A stretch of 64,000 nucleotides of DNA from JAGQOZ01 sp041399205 (lineage in GTDB: Bacteria; Planctomycetota; Planctomycetia; Pirellulales; Pirellulaceae), in the NCBI GenBank assembly GCA_041399205.1, contig JAWKTK010000015.1, positions 1-64,000 on the forward strand, written 5' to 3'. The notes below the pieces were generated by a model. The model made no database searches. It was not told the DNA's origin and saw only the letters and a program-made list of their open reading frames with translations. Of the stretch, positions 51,611 to 61,300 are shown piece by piece. Numbering within the stretch: position 1 is the first letter of the stretch; each line of letters starts with the position of its first letter. A program made the position numbers and the translations under genes.

Positions 51611-52102
51611 ATGCAATGCATTGACGAACCGACGGTGGATGCTGTCTGGGAACAGATCAACGAATTGGCTCCGGAAGAAGCGTATCAACAAATGATGGAG
51701 TTTGGGACGCAACAGACGGAACTGCTAAGTTTTGTCACGGTTGCGTGTGAAGGCCTATCGGACGACGCTCAGGAGCTGGCCACGTTCATGGCCTTTGTGG
51801 TGTACCGTATCTTCTACACAACCTATTCCGAATCGTTTCCGGACATTTCGCCGGAACAGATTATGGAACGATTCGACCGCAATCAGTCGATGCTTTCGGA
51901 ACTGGAAAACCGTTCGGACGAAGAATTCGAAGAAGTGGCTGAACTGGAGTCATCGCACCAGCCGTTTGTACTCCAATCCATCACGGAAGTGCTGTTTGAC
52001 AGTGACGAAGAAGACGAAATTCAAATCACCGATGATGAAAGCGGTATCATCTTTATTGTGATGAAAACACTTGTTGATGTGTTAGACGCCGTCACCGACT
52101 GA
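51611..52102 (+). CDS. small acidic protein, function unknown
   Basis: 163 residues, strongly acidic (LSELENRSDEEFEEVAELES; DSDEEDEIQITDDES), mostly helical, with no signal peptide or membrane segment. A ribosome site AAAGGA precedes the ATG. It follows the M29 aminopeptidase by 39 bases and probably shares its transcript. No family recognised; intact. Confidence 0.8.
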   Translation: MQCIDEPTVDAVWEQINELAPEEAYQQMMEFGTQQTELLSFVTVACEGLSDDAQELATFMAFVVYRIFYTTYSESFPDISPEQIMERFDRNQSMLSELENRSDEEFEEVAELESSHQPFVLQSITEVLFDSDEEDEIQITDDESGIIFIVMKTLVDVLDAVTD

Positions 52103-52564
52103 CCGCCGCTGGTCACGCCTATTCGAGCTGTTCATGCATATTCGGTCGCATAAGCTTTCTTGTCGCTGTGGCACGCCACCGTCAGCCGCCGACTCATGAA
52201 CAACAATACCGGTCGTGCAGTCATGGTAAATCACAAAAAATAGCGAACCAGCGCGCGAATTCTGGATTACGGTCAAATTCTGACCGAGCCACATGTGCCA
52301 TGTGCGTCAAAGTTAGCGGCCTGACCAAACTTTGCGGCCAGAAAACTGTGCGAATAAGGGCGCTTAAAGGTGACGTCTCAAAGTGACGAATAGGCGTTAA
52401 GCATCGAGCCTAAATTGCCTTTGGTGTTTTCGGGTTCGACTCCTTCCTTGACGAAATTCGATCAGCGACCGCGAAGGCGTTAGCGCGGTCTGTTTTGTCA
52501 AATTTGGCCCACCGTCGTTTCGTCGCCAAGACGACGAAATTGTATTCGAAAGGTAAAGCAAATC
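52103..52564. other. 462-base gap; likely leader of the outer-membrane protein gene
   Basis: No coding frame is supported. A hairpin GACCGCG (52467-52473) with CGCGGTC (52484-52490), followed by TGTTTTG, lies 75 bases before the barrel gene start and could attenuate it. A GCGGCC word is duplicated near 52316-52340. Confidence 0.45.
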
Positions 52565-53590
52565 ATGACAAGGAAACGTTATTGCTTGGCCTTCACCTTC
52601 TGCCTGATATCAGGCTGGGTGATACCTACAAGCTCGCACGCCCAATGCGATTGCGCAACGGGTTGTGCTCCAGTGGTCGACGCTTCTTGCTCTTCTTGCG
52701 GAAGTTGCGATTCATGCGGCATCACGAGTGTTGATCCGGGATGTTGCGACACATGCTCTACTGGCTGTGGTGCACTAGGTGCATTGAACGGAATCATCAA
52801 ACCTAGCGATCCCTGCTTTGATGAATTCATCAGCCCCATGACCAACCCAGTCTTCTTTGAAGATCCTCGTACTCTGACGGAAGCGCGAGCCATCTACGCT
52901 CATCACAAGATTCCTCAGCTGTTGCCAGGGTTGGGCACCGATCCGGTGCAGTTGTTCGCACTGCAATTGCGAGCTGCTCTGTCGGATCGACTTTCGTTGA
53001 TTGCGACTAAGGACGGCTACATTGTTTCGGACAGCCCGTAGATTGATGACGGTTGGGCCGACGTGGCGGCTGGTTTGAAGTACAACTTGATTCGAGACAC
53101 CTGCAATCAATTCTTGGTCAGCGGTGGTGTGACCTTTGAGCTGCCCATCGGTAGCACTCGTTCGCTGCAAGGTAACGGCGATGGTGAATTCCATCTGTTC
53201 TTGACCGGCATGAAGAAGGTGGGCGATTGGCATTGGATCAGCGGCAGCGGTTTCCGTCTGCCTACGAACCGAGCCGAAGAAAATCAAGTGTGGTACTGGT
53301 CAAACCACTGGGATCGCAAGATCTCGAACAATCTGTACTTCTTGACCGAAGTAAATTGGTACCACTGGTTAAATTCTAGCCGAGCTTTCGCGTTGCCGGT
53401 CGAAGGTGGCGACTTGTTCAACCTGGGTTCGGCTGGCATTGCTGGAAACAATATTGTTACTGGCGCCGTCGGTACCAAATACAAGCCTAGCTCGAACATG
53501 GAGCTAGGTGTCGCGTTCGAATTCCCGCTGACGGAACGACGCGGCGTATTGGATAATCGTCTCACCGTTGACGCGATCTTCCGATACTAA
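52565..53590 (+). CDS. outer-membrane beta-barrel protein with in-frame amber codon
   Basis: The frame from 52565 is open to TAG at 53039-53041 and then continues in the same frame to 53590, about 341 residues in all. A signal peptide (CLAFTFCLISGWVIPTSSHA) is followed by a Cys-rich segment with about a dozen Cys (CDCATGCAP; CSSCGSCDSCG; CCDTCSTGCG) and then barrel strands such as WADVAAGLKYNLI, FLVSGGVTFELPIG and NMELGVAFEFPL, ending in aromatic VDAIFRY. The stop divides DGYIVSDSP from IDDGWADVAAG with no gap, so a single C-to-T change (CAG to TAG) is the simplest reading. A strong terminator follows. Confidence 0.85.
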
Positions 53591-53635
53591 GAAATCGTTT
53601 TACTAGCGAGAAACTGATTTCGCCTCTCTTCTCCG

Positions 53636-53664
53636 GGCGTCGACACGGTGTCGACGCCTTTTTT
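53636..53664 (+). terminator. rho-independent terminator of the barrel gene
   Basis: GGCGTCGACAC pairs perfectly with GTGTCGACGCC and is followed by six T. It lies 45 bases after the stop of the outer-membrane protein gene and is the clearest intrinsic terminator in the window. Confidence 0.92.
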
Positions 53665-53940
53665 ATTGCGCCGCGAAACGTTGGCAGGTGGCTTCCATTT
53701 CAGCAACTGGAGCATCTTCGAATTACACGAAAGCCAACAAACCAAATGCCTTCTGATGGTTCAATGTCGGTTCGCTCGCGCCGCACTCGGTGACCTCCGT
53801 GCCTCAGAGTTTCTTTGAATCCAGAAAACCAAGAAATTTCGCTCGAATTTCCCCGCAGCCTTCCTGCATTGCCTAATTGTTTAAGTTATGTTTGTAAAAA
53901 CAACGTAATTGTGAAAATTGACGATTCGAGGCAAGTGATA

Positions 53941-54234
53941 ATGCAAAAATTCCGTGCTCTGACTGTTGTAGCGTTTTTGTCTTGTGTGCCCAATTTCGCG
54001 AATAGCCAAGAGCCGGGTTGGGCTTCGAATGTAGTGACGCCCGAGCCGCTACGCGAGACACTCGAGGCCACACCAATCGTCTACCGTCCCTACCGGCCGT
54101 TTCATTTTTACGGCAATACCGTGCGGCGGATCTATTACCGAGGCACCGCGATGCCGGCACCGGTGGATGTTCGCATGGGCGCTCGAGCGTTACTGCGCCG
54201 GCCCTATGTTTCGCTGGACGAGTATATTCGCTGA
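53941..54234 (+). CDS. small exported protein, function unknown
   Basis: 97 residues from the ATG at 53941. A signal peptide (RALTVVAFLSCVPNFANS) is followed by a basic, Tyr/Arg-rich mature part (VYRPYRPFHFYGNTVRRIYY; RGTAMPAPVDV; ALLRRPYVSLDEYIR). Short planctomycete proteins with this YYRGTA-type motif are common and uncharacterised. It is convergent with the DUF1501 gene 66 bases away. The 276 bases between the terminator and this start hold nothing recognisable. Confidence 0.65.
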   Translation: MQKFRALTVVAFLSCVPNFANSQEPGWASNVVTPEPLRETLEATPIVYRPYRPFHFYGNTVRRIYYRGTAMPAPVDVRMGARALLRRPYVSLDEYIR

Positions 54235-54300
54235 AGCCAAGCTGGACCTCGCCTCCGAGCGAACCGCTATCCAAATCCGATCGTGCCGATGCGATTCCGT

Positions 54301-55680
54301 CTACGCGATGATTTCGGAAACCACTCGGCCATAGACATCGGTCAATCGAAAGTCACGCCCGGAATAGCGATACGTCAGCCGTTCGTGGTCCAATCCCATC
54401 AAGTGCAGAATGGTTGCGTGCAGATCGTGCGTATGGACTTTGTCTTCAACCGCCTCATTTCCCGTCGGATCGGTGGCGCCGAAACGCAGACCTCCCCGCA
54501 CTCCGCCACCCGCCAGCCACGCTGAATAGCCTCGGTTATTATGCCGGCGTCCGTCAAAATTATTCTGTTCGTTGGCCGTTCGCCCGAATTCACCACTCCA
54601 CACCAGCAACGTATCTTTCAGCATGTCTCGTTGCTTTAGATCCTCCAACAACGCCGCAATTGGCTGATCGATGGCCTGACAATTTTCGGCCAATTTGACT
54701 TTCAAGTTGTTGTGTTGATCCCAGCCTCGATGATTGACTTGAATGAACCGCACGCCCGCTTCGGCCATACGCCGCGCCATCAAACATTGCGTGCCAAAAT
54801 TGCGAGTCGTCCGATCTTCAATCCCGTATCGCTCTTTGGTGGCCTGCGGCTCTTGCGCGATATCCATCAGGTCGGGCACAGTGGCCTGCATGCGAAACGC
54901 CAATTCGTATGATTGAATGATGCCTTCTACTTCCGAATCGTGTTGCGTTTGTTCGCGAAAGTCTCGATTCAGCGATTGCACGAAATCAAGCTGTCGGCGC
55001 TGACGATCGCTATCCATGATGCGATTCTGAATATTGGCAATCGGCTCCTTAGCGACGTTGATCCGAGTGCCTTGGTACGAAGCGGGCAAGAATGCCGAAC
55101 CGTAGTTCTGCGCGCCACCCAAATTGTCTGGCGGATTAATCGTGACAAAGCCCGGCAGATTCTGGTTTTCCGTGCCCAATCCATAAACCACCCAGCTCCC
55201 AATGGACGGTCGTACAAAATTGATGGAACCGGTGTGCCACATGATGGTCGCTTGAGGATGCGCGGGATTGTCCGTGTGCATGCCGTTCAGCAGACACAGG
55301 TCGTCAGCGTGCAAAGCCAGATTGGGCAGCAATTCACTGATAGGCAGACCACTTTCACCGTGCCGAACAAACTTCCACGGCGATGGCAGCAACGCACCAC
55401 CTCGGCCACCCTTTTCCTTTTCCGCAATCGAGGCCAGTTCAGGCTTGTAGTCCAGCATATCAATGTGCGAAGGACCACCTTGCATGAACATGAAGATGAC
55501 TCGTTTGGCCTTGGGCGCAAAGTGCGGTTCCTGCGGCGACAATGGACGCTGGTTCGCGCCGTTGGCAATCGCTTGCGAATAAGCGATTCCGGCCATCGCC
55601 AAATAACCAAATCCACAACCTGCCGTTTGCAATAAATTTCGCCGCGAAACACGTTGGTCTGCCAGATGGTGATGTTGCAT
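54301..55680 (-). CDS. DUF1501 family exported protein
   Basis: 459 residues. The ATG at 55680 is chosen because AGGAGGA lies 6 bases upstream and the protein then opens with a twin-arginine-like signal, VSRRNLLQTAGCGFGYLAMA. Family motifs are AKRVIFMFMQGGPSHIDMLD, MWHTGSINFVRPSIGSWVVY, NHRGWDQHNNLKVKL and LVWSGEFGRTANEQ. It is the last gene of the ECF-FecR-PSD1-DUF1501 operon, 71 bases after the PSD1 stop. It is the second DUF1501 of the window and clearly diverged from the first. Intact. Confidence 0.95.
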   Translation of the reverse strand: MQHHHLADQRVSRRNLLQTAGCGFGYLAMAGIAYSQAIANGANQRPLSPQEPHFAPKAKRVIFMFMQGGPSHIDMLDYKPELASIAEKEKGGRGGALLPSPWKFVRHGESGLPISELLPNLALHADDLCLLNGMHTDNPAHPQATIMWHTGSINFVRPSIGSWVVYGLGTENQNLPGFVTINPPDNLGGAQNYGSAFLPASYQGTRINVAKEPIANIQNRIMDSDRQRRQLDFVQSLNRDFREQTQHDSEVEGIIQSYELAFRMQATVPDLMDIAQEPQATKERYGIEDRTTRNFGTQCLMARRMAEAGVRFIQVNHRGWDQHNNLKVKLAENCQAIDQPIAALLEDLKQRDMLKDTLLVWSGEFGRTANEQNNFDGRRHNNRGYSAWLAGGGVRGGLRFGATDPTGNEAVEDKVHTHDLHATILHLMGLDHERLTYRYSGRDFRLTDVYGRVVSEIIA

Positions 55681-55751
55681 CGAATGATCCTCCTGCGGAT
55701 TTTCTGAATGATTTGGTCGAACAAAGGCAAGCTGCGAATCGGGCCGCTCCA

Positions 55752-58304
55752 TTAGCCGCGATAACGAAACTCGGCACTGCAAAACATCGCCTGGATCAAC
55801 TCGGTCCAAGCGGCTACGGTGGCCTGACGCAAGTTGGCTTCGCCAGCAAGTTGCTGCCGCGAACCTTGCAGGTACTGGATCGCCCGTTGGAGCTCGTCGT
55901 CGCTCGGTAGTCGGCTGAAGGTTCGCAGATAAAGTTCTTCAATTCGTTTCTCCGGGCCGTCGCGATGGAGATCGGCGGCGGCAGCGCGAGCACACCGCAT
56001 GACGAATGGGCTGTTCATCAAGTACAAGGCTTGCGGCGCGACCGTCGTGACGTCTCGTCGACCTTTCACTTCGCTGGGTTCGGGAAAATCAAACGTCGTC
56101 AAAAACGCATCGACTCGGCTTCGCACAATGGGCGAATAGACCGTGCGGTAATTCGCTTGTTCCGGATTGAACGACTGTCGATTGCGTCGCATCGGCTGGC
56201 CCGAATCGGCTTCCAGTAGCGAACCTTCAGGCCGTTCCAACTCCAATAAACCGGCTGCCGCCAGCATGGCATCTCGGATAGATTCCGCTTCCAGTCGCCG
56301 ACGATTCATGCGCCACAAATACTGATTGTCACCGTCAATGTTGGCGTTCGAATCATCGGCGGTGGTGCTTAAACGATAAGTGCGGCTAAGCGTAATCTGG
56401 CGAATCAACTGTTTGACCGACCAGCCCTGATCCATGAATTCCGACGCCAAAAAATTCAGCAGTTCTGGGTGCGAAGGACGCTGTCCCATTTCACCAAAAT
56501 TGTCAACCGTCCGCACAATGCCTTCGCCAAACAAATGACTCCAAATGCGATTCACCATCACTCGCGCCGTCAACGGATGTTCTCCCGAAGTCAACCAGTC
56601 CGCCAGCTCCAAACGGCCGCTGGAATTCTTCGGCAAGGTGACTGGCACGGACGTCTGTGCCGAAGTTTCGGCTGGCGAGATCACCTGCAAGAAGCCTCGA
56701 GGCACTACTTCGCCCAAATTGCCCGTGTCACCTCGCACATGCACCGGGCTATCGGCAATTCGCCTCGCATCTCGCACGCCCATGGCCACCGGCCCATCGA
56801 CCGGTTTGGCCGCCGCGTCGCGTTTTTGGCGAAGTTGCTTCAGTTGCTTTTGCGCTTGTTTCAGATTTTGATTCAGCTTCTGCAAACGACGCTGCTTTTG
56901 CATGGGCCGCAGCGATTCGTCTTGCTGAATCGACTTCCGACGCTTTTGCAGTTGCTTGATGATTCGATTCGCTTGAGCTGCGTCCTGTGGTCCGTCAGAA
57001 TCATCGGCGACGGTTGACTGCACTGGTTCACGCGACGCCAAGGCTGCTTCGGCCAGCGAATGATACCGATTGCCATCTTCTTGGTTGTTACCGCCGATTC
57101 GATTGCCGTAGCCCATCAGCAGATCGGTACTGCGAAAGATGCCAGCCAACGCGTAATAGTCATTCGTTGGAATTGGATCGAATTTGTGATCATGGCAACG
57201 AGCACACCCGACGGTCAGGCCCATGATGGCGCGACTTGTCACGTCAATTTGTTCGCCCACCACATCCATGGCAAATTGTTCTCGATTGCGTTCGTTCAAA
57301 TCGTGCGAACCCAAGGCCAGAAACCCAGTAGCGATCAGCTTTGCTGCGCGATCCTGGTTCGAATCGGCCGGCAACAGATCGCCCGCCAATTGTTCGCGAA
57401 GGAACTGGTCATACGGCTTGTCGGCGTTGAACGCATCGATGACGTAGTTGCGATACCGCCAAGCATGTGCGAAGGGATAGTTGCGAGTCTTCCCGATGGA
57501 GTCCGCATACCGAGCGACATCCAGCCAGTGTCGTCCCCAGTGTTCGCCGAACTGAGGCGAATCCAACAACCGATCCACCACGGCCGCATACGCGTTGGGC
57601 GAATCGTCGGCCAAGAACGCTTGCACTTGCTGCGGCGTGGGTGGCAAACCGGTCAAATCAAAGGTCACTCGGCGAAGCCACGCTCCCTTTTCCGCATCCG
57701 CCACGGGCGTCAATTGACGTTCTTGCATTTTGGCCAACACAAATCGGTCGACATCATTCAGCGGCCAATTCGATTCGACAACCGGCGATTCTGGTCGCAC
57801 CACGGGCTGAAACGCCCAAAAGGTTCGCGCCGATTCCAAGTCGATTTCTCGACTCGCGCTAGCGGTTTCCGCAAGCGAATCACGAGGATCCGGTGCGCCC
57901 ATTTCAATCCATTGCTGAAACGCGTCAATCACGGAATCATCCAGCTTTTTGGACGGCGGCATTTCGAATGATTCGTGACGCAGAGCACTCAACAACAAAC
58001 TTTCTTCGACATTGCCGGGAATCACCGCGTGGCCCGATTCACCACCTCGGCGAATCGCTTCGCGAGTGTCCACCGTCAAGCCGCCTTTGGCCTTGCCCGC
58101 TTGTTGCGAATGGCATTCGTAGCATTCGGCGACCAACACAGGACGAATCTTGCTTTCAAAAAACGCCAAGCCCGCTTCGGTTGGTTCGGCCGGTGAATCC
58201 GCGACAACGGGAACTCCAAAACCGAGAATGCAAAACGCGATCAACACGAGTCGTGACTGAATTGAACGTGACCACCGATTGTTGGCAAAGCGAATTTGAT
58301 TCAT
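55752..58304 (-). CDS. PSD1/DUF1549/DUF1553 cytochrome-like protein
   Basis: 850 residues with a signal peptide (RLVLIAFCILGFGVPVVA). PSD1 haem motif CYECHSQQ (Cys61, Cys64, His65), DUF1549 (DRFVLAKMQERQLTPVADA; YADSIGKTRNYPFAHAWRY; CARCHDHKFDPI) and DUF1553 (TARVMVNRIWSHLFGEG; NRRRLEAESIRDAMLAA; LYLMNSPFVMRCA) are present. A 60-residue Lys/Gln-rich coiled coil (IIKQLQKRRKSIQQDES onward) replaces the LamG domain of the first copy. It starts directly after the FecR-like gene and is followed by DUF1501. Intact. Confidence 0.95.
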   Translation of the reverse strand: MNQIRFANNRWSRSIQSRLVLIAFCILGFGVPVVADSPAEPTEAGLAFFESKIRPVLVAECYECHSQQAGKAKGGLTVDTREAIRRGGESGHAVIPGNVEESLLLSALRHESFEMPPSKKLDDSVIDAFQQWIEMGAPDPRDSLAETASASREIDLESARTFWAFQPVVRPESPVVESNWPLNDVDRFVLAKMQERQLTPVADAEKGAWLRRVTFDLTGLPPTPQQVQAFLADDSPNAYAAVVDRLLDSPQFGEHWGRHWLDVARYADSIGKTRNYPFAHAWRYRNYVIDAFNADKPYDQFLREQLAGDLLPADSNQDRAAKLIATGFLALGSHDLNERNREQFAMDVVGEQIDVTSRAIMGLTVGCARCHDHKFDPIPTNDYYALAGIFRSTDLLMGYGNRIGGNNQEDGNRYHSLAEAALASREPVQSTVADDSDGPQDAAQANRIIKQLQKRRKSIQQDESLRPMQKQRRLQKLNQNLKQAQKQLKQLRQKRDAAAKPVDGPVAMGVRDARRIADSPVHVRGDTGNLGEVVPRGFLQVISPAETSAQTSVPVTLPKNSSGRLELADWLTSGEHPLTARVMVNRIWSHLFGEGIVRTVDNFGEMGQRPSHPELLNFLASEFMDQGWSVKQLIRQITLSRTYRLSTTADDSNANIDGDNQYLWRMNRRRLEAESIRDAMLAAAGLLELERPEGSLLEADSGQPMRRNRQSFNPEQANYRTVYSPIVRSRVDAFLTTFDFPEPSEVKGRRDVTTVAPQALYLMNSPFVMRCARAAAADLHRDGPEKRIEELYLRTFSRLPSDDELQRAIQYLQGSRQQLAGEANLRQATVAAWTELIQAMFCSAEFRYRG

Positions 58305-59959
58305 TTAAATCTCCTTGTCGTCTTCCACGTCCCATTCGATTTGCTGGGCATCGATTTCCACCATCCGGTCCAGTGCGCGAGCGGCCTGAACGAGTTGTCG
58401 ATTTTCCTTCAGCTTCTGCAAGACAGCTTGGTGTTGTTGCCGCAGCGTTGCCAACGATTCATCGGACTGCAACTGCTGCTTCAAGTTTTTTGTGAACTGT
58501 AGACGACGTCGATTCGCTTCTTTGCGAACCGTCTCAAATCGCTTGTGTGACAACATCGCGTCACAGTGGCGATCTGCCCTTTCCCAAACGCTTCCAAACT
58601 TTCTGTGCGTCGGGACTTTGATTGCGAATTCGGTTGCGTTCGCTGCGAAACACCTTCGCCAACTGATCTCCTCTGCCGCCGCGCATCTCGCATCTGCCGC
58701 TGGAGTTTCCGCTTTCAGCTACATCGACCTGGCGACTTTTGCAATTCGTTCCATTCCTTTTTGTGCCGCTGGCAGTTGTGCCGCCAAACGATCAAATTCC
58801 TGCAATTGAGTTGACGTTTTCGGGTCGCTCTGCAAAGCCGCATGAATTGCTGTTCGAACTCTGCCTTCACTTTATCTCGCTGTCGCACCGCGTGTTGGTA
58901 CGCCGAATCCGACGCCAACGCCGCGTTCAGTTTTTCTCGAGCAGCATTGGCCTGACGTCGAAACCGTTGCAATGATTTGGACGTTCGCACAGAACGTTCT
59001 CGATCCGCCATCTGTCGCTCGAGGTCCTGCCGCTGCCGGTTTAGTTCCTTGGTATCTTGACAAAGTTGTGTCACCAACGAAACCGCTCGCCGCTCCATAC
59101 CTTCTTGATCTATAAACGCGTGGCGATCTGCCGGAATATTCTGGACGCTGCCAAACGGCTCCATTCGCATCGCTTCGCCGGCGGAAAGCAAGCGTCGAGT
59201 GGCGCTGACCGGCTTGGTCGTACTTCGCTCTTCCACTTCCACTTCGCCATCAAAGACATGGACTTCCGTCAGACCTTCGGCGTCGGCATCGATTCCAAAT
59301 TCGGTTCCCAAATCCACCACGCGAACGGCATTCGCTTCCACAGTAAATCCATAAGCGGAAGGTGGCACGTTGGAACGCAACCGGCCCGAATGCAAAATGG
59401 TTCTGTCTGCAGAAAGCAACTCCCAGCGAGCGGGCCCTTCCAAAATGACCTCCACTCCATTGGTCATCTCCAATTCGACAATTCCACTGTCCAGCGAAAA
59501 CAAACCCGTCGTCAGCTCTTGGCCCAACTCGACTGGGCGGTTCTGCTGGATTGCACCAATCGATCGCACTACGCTGGCCAAGACTAACGGTGACGTTTCG
59601 GCTTCCCATGAAGGGCGCAGCCACCACATGCTGCTCAATAAGATCAATGCTGCCAGCGACGCTGCCGGCCAAATCCACGTTGAACGAAAGACGCTGCTGG
59701 AAGCGCGAACCGCAGGCATCACCTGATTCGATTGGGCCGCGTCATCCGCTGCCGATAGTACGTCCAGCTGTGAATCGGCCAGCAAGCCTGCCGCGCCGAA
59801 TTCATACGTTGCTCCTTCCAATCGCATGTACCGCGCAAACGCTTGTCGCACGCCGGGATCGGATGCCATGCGGTGGGCCAATTCCACTTGTTGGTCGGCG
59901 GTTAATTGACCGTCAAAGTGGTCCAGAATCAACCGTTCTGTCTTGGCGTCAATGGACAT
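58305..59959 (-). CDS. FecR-domain membrane protein with long coiled coil (frame breaks)
   Basis: The start is the ATG at 59959 (GGAG upstream). An N-terminal anti-sigma-like part (LDHFDGQLTADQQVELAHRM) precedes a membrane helix (WIWPAASLAALILLSSMWWL) and a FecR domain (VELEMTNGVEVILEGPARWE; RVVDLGTEFGIDADAEG; EVHVFDGEVEVEE). A coiled coil follows. The open frame stops at 58715, but heptad-rich sequence goes on in other frames (STQLQEFDRLAAQLPAAQKG; QLAKVFRSERNRIRNQ; LQFTKNLKQQLQSDESLATL) to the stop at 58305. It probably senses a signal outside the inner membrane and controls the ECF factor encoded 20 bases upstream. Confidence 0.85.
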
Positions 59960-59979
59960 CGAACATGCTCCACAGTGAA

Positions 59980-60516
59980 TCAACCGGAGGTGGATAGTTT
60001 CATTTGAACGCAGTCGTACAGTCGTTTACGAATACGAGAAACAGACCGTTGCACTGCTGCTTCCGTCTTGTTGACGATATTCGCAATTTGCGCGAACGAT
60101 TTCTGCTGGCCGTAACGCAGCTCCAAGACTTGTCTCTGCCGAGTTTCCATTTCGGAAATGCACGTTCGCAGCGCCAGCGATTCTTGTTCGAAAGGAACGG
60201 TCTGGTGGTTCGCGTCCAAGAACACACTAGTGATTTGATCCAGCAATTCGGGCTGCATGGCCACCGTCTTGGCACGCTTACGTTCGGCCGCTTGCAAATA
60301 CGCAAACGCTTGCCGTCGCACCACTTCCTTGGCCCAAGCGCGGAAATCTCGAAGCGGTTCGTTCGGTTCGATCGACCGCTCCATCACCACCACCGCAGCA
60401 TTCTGAAAGATTTCTTCCGAAGCCTCGAAATCACGCGTGATCGCCATCAAATACGCCATGAATTCGCTCTGATGACGAAGAAACTGTTTGATCAAAGGCA
60501 AATCTGATTCTGTCAC
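59980..60516 (-). CDS. ECF-family RNA polymerase sigma factor
   Basis: 178 residues from a GTG start at 60516 with AGGA upstream. Region 2: RHQSEFMAYLMAITRDFEAS, EEIFQNAAVVVMERS, FRAWAKEVVRRQAFAYLQ. Region 4: CISEMETRQRQVLELRYGQQ and KSFAQIANIVNKTEAAVQRS. This is the planctomycete type of ECF factor found at the head of FecR-PSD1-DUF1501 operons. The FecR-like gene follows by 20 bases and is the likely partner. Intact. Confidence 0.94.
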   Translation of the reverse strand: MTESDLPLIKQFLRHQSEFMAYLMAITRDFEASEEIFQNAAVVVMERSIEPNEPLRDFRAWAKEVVRRQAFAYLQAAERKRAKTVAMQPELLDQITSVFLDANHQTVPFEQESLALRTCISEMETRQRQVLELRYGQQKSFAQIANIVNKTEAAVQRSVSRIRKRLYDCVQMKLSTSG

Positions 60517-60681
60517 ATTTCATTCCTGCCGAAGTGACTCGCGTTTCCATCACCCGAGGCCAGTGAACGTCAAGGACTAGCCGATGGCGGTCGAGTATCA
60601 TGCGAGCGTCAAGACGGTGACACTCTGTTTTTAATTGCGGCTAGAGTCTTGCAGCTCCGTTGATTCTTGGACGAATGCGAA

Positions 60682-60741
60682 GGACTCGTCACCTCGTCCA
60701 TTACGGTGTCAGTGCCAAGGACTCGTCACCTCGTCCATTAC
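60682..60741. repeat. two copies of the dispersed repeat
   Basis: Copies of GGACTCGTCACCTCGTCC plus ATTAC lie at 60682-60704 and 60719-60741, 37 bases apart. The second is 22 bases after the stop of the minus-strand EF-hand gene, and reads in that direction as GGACGAGGTGACGAGTC. Confidence 0.92.
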
Positions 60742-60763
60742 GGTGCGCATGTTGCGGGTAGGT

Positions 60764-61300
60764 CTACCGCTGCTGTGCTTGCTTCTTTTGCTTTTGCTTG
60801 TTTTGTGGCGATTGCAGCTTCTTGGGTTGGCCTTGATTTTGGAGTCGCTTTTGCCGAGCTTGTAGGTTCTTCTTGATGGCGGCCATGAATTCTTGGTTAG
60901 ATAATTTGCTGTCGGCATTGGTGTCTTGGCGATCGAACATCTTTTCCATGTTCGCTTTGCGTTTGGCGATCAACGCTTCGTCGGTCAGGCGTTTAGGGAT
61001 TACGCCAAATTCGTCCAAGGTGAGCGAACCATCTTGATTGACGTCCAACTTTTGGAATCGTTTCTTGGCAGCCGCCATGCGTTTCTTGATGGCGTCAGTG
61101 GCATTCGCATCTTGCTGCTTCGCTTGTCGGCGTTTCTTTGTATCGCGCGACTGCGACTTGGGCTGCTTCTTCTTTTCTGGCTTCACATCAGATTCCGTCT
61201 GTCCCGCTTCGTCCACCGCCTCTTGCGCCCGAGCAACGCCAGTACAGCAAGTGATGACCAGAATACTAGCAATCAGCAATACGATTCGAATGAAATACAT
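60764..61300 (-). CDS. exported EF-hand protein
   Basis: 178 residues. A ribosome site AAAGGA and a signal peptide (IVLLIASILVITCCTGVARA) precede a Lys/Gln-rich stretch and two EF-hands: DVNQDGSLTLDEF, complete, and DTNADSKLSNQEF, in which the usual Gly at position 6 is Ser. The tail is again Lys/Gln-rich (NKQKQKKQAQQR). It is a probable periplasmic calcium-binding protein of a kind abundant in planctomycetes. No operon partner. Intact. Confidence 0.9.
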   Translation of the reverse strand: MYFIRIVLLIASILVITCCTGVARAQEAVDEAGQTESDVKPEKKKQPKSQSRDTKKRRQAKQQDANATDAIKKRMAAAKKRFQKLDVNQDGSLTLDEFGVIPKRLTDEALIAKRKANMEKMFDRQDTNADSKLSNQEFMAAIKKNLQARQKRLQNQGQPKKLQSPQNKQKQKKQAQQR

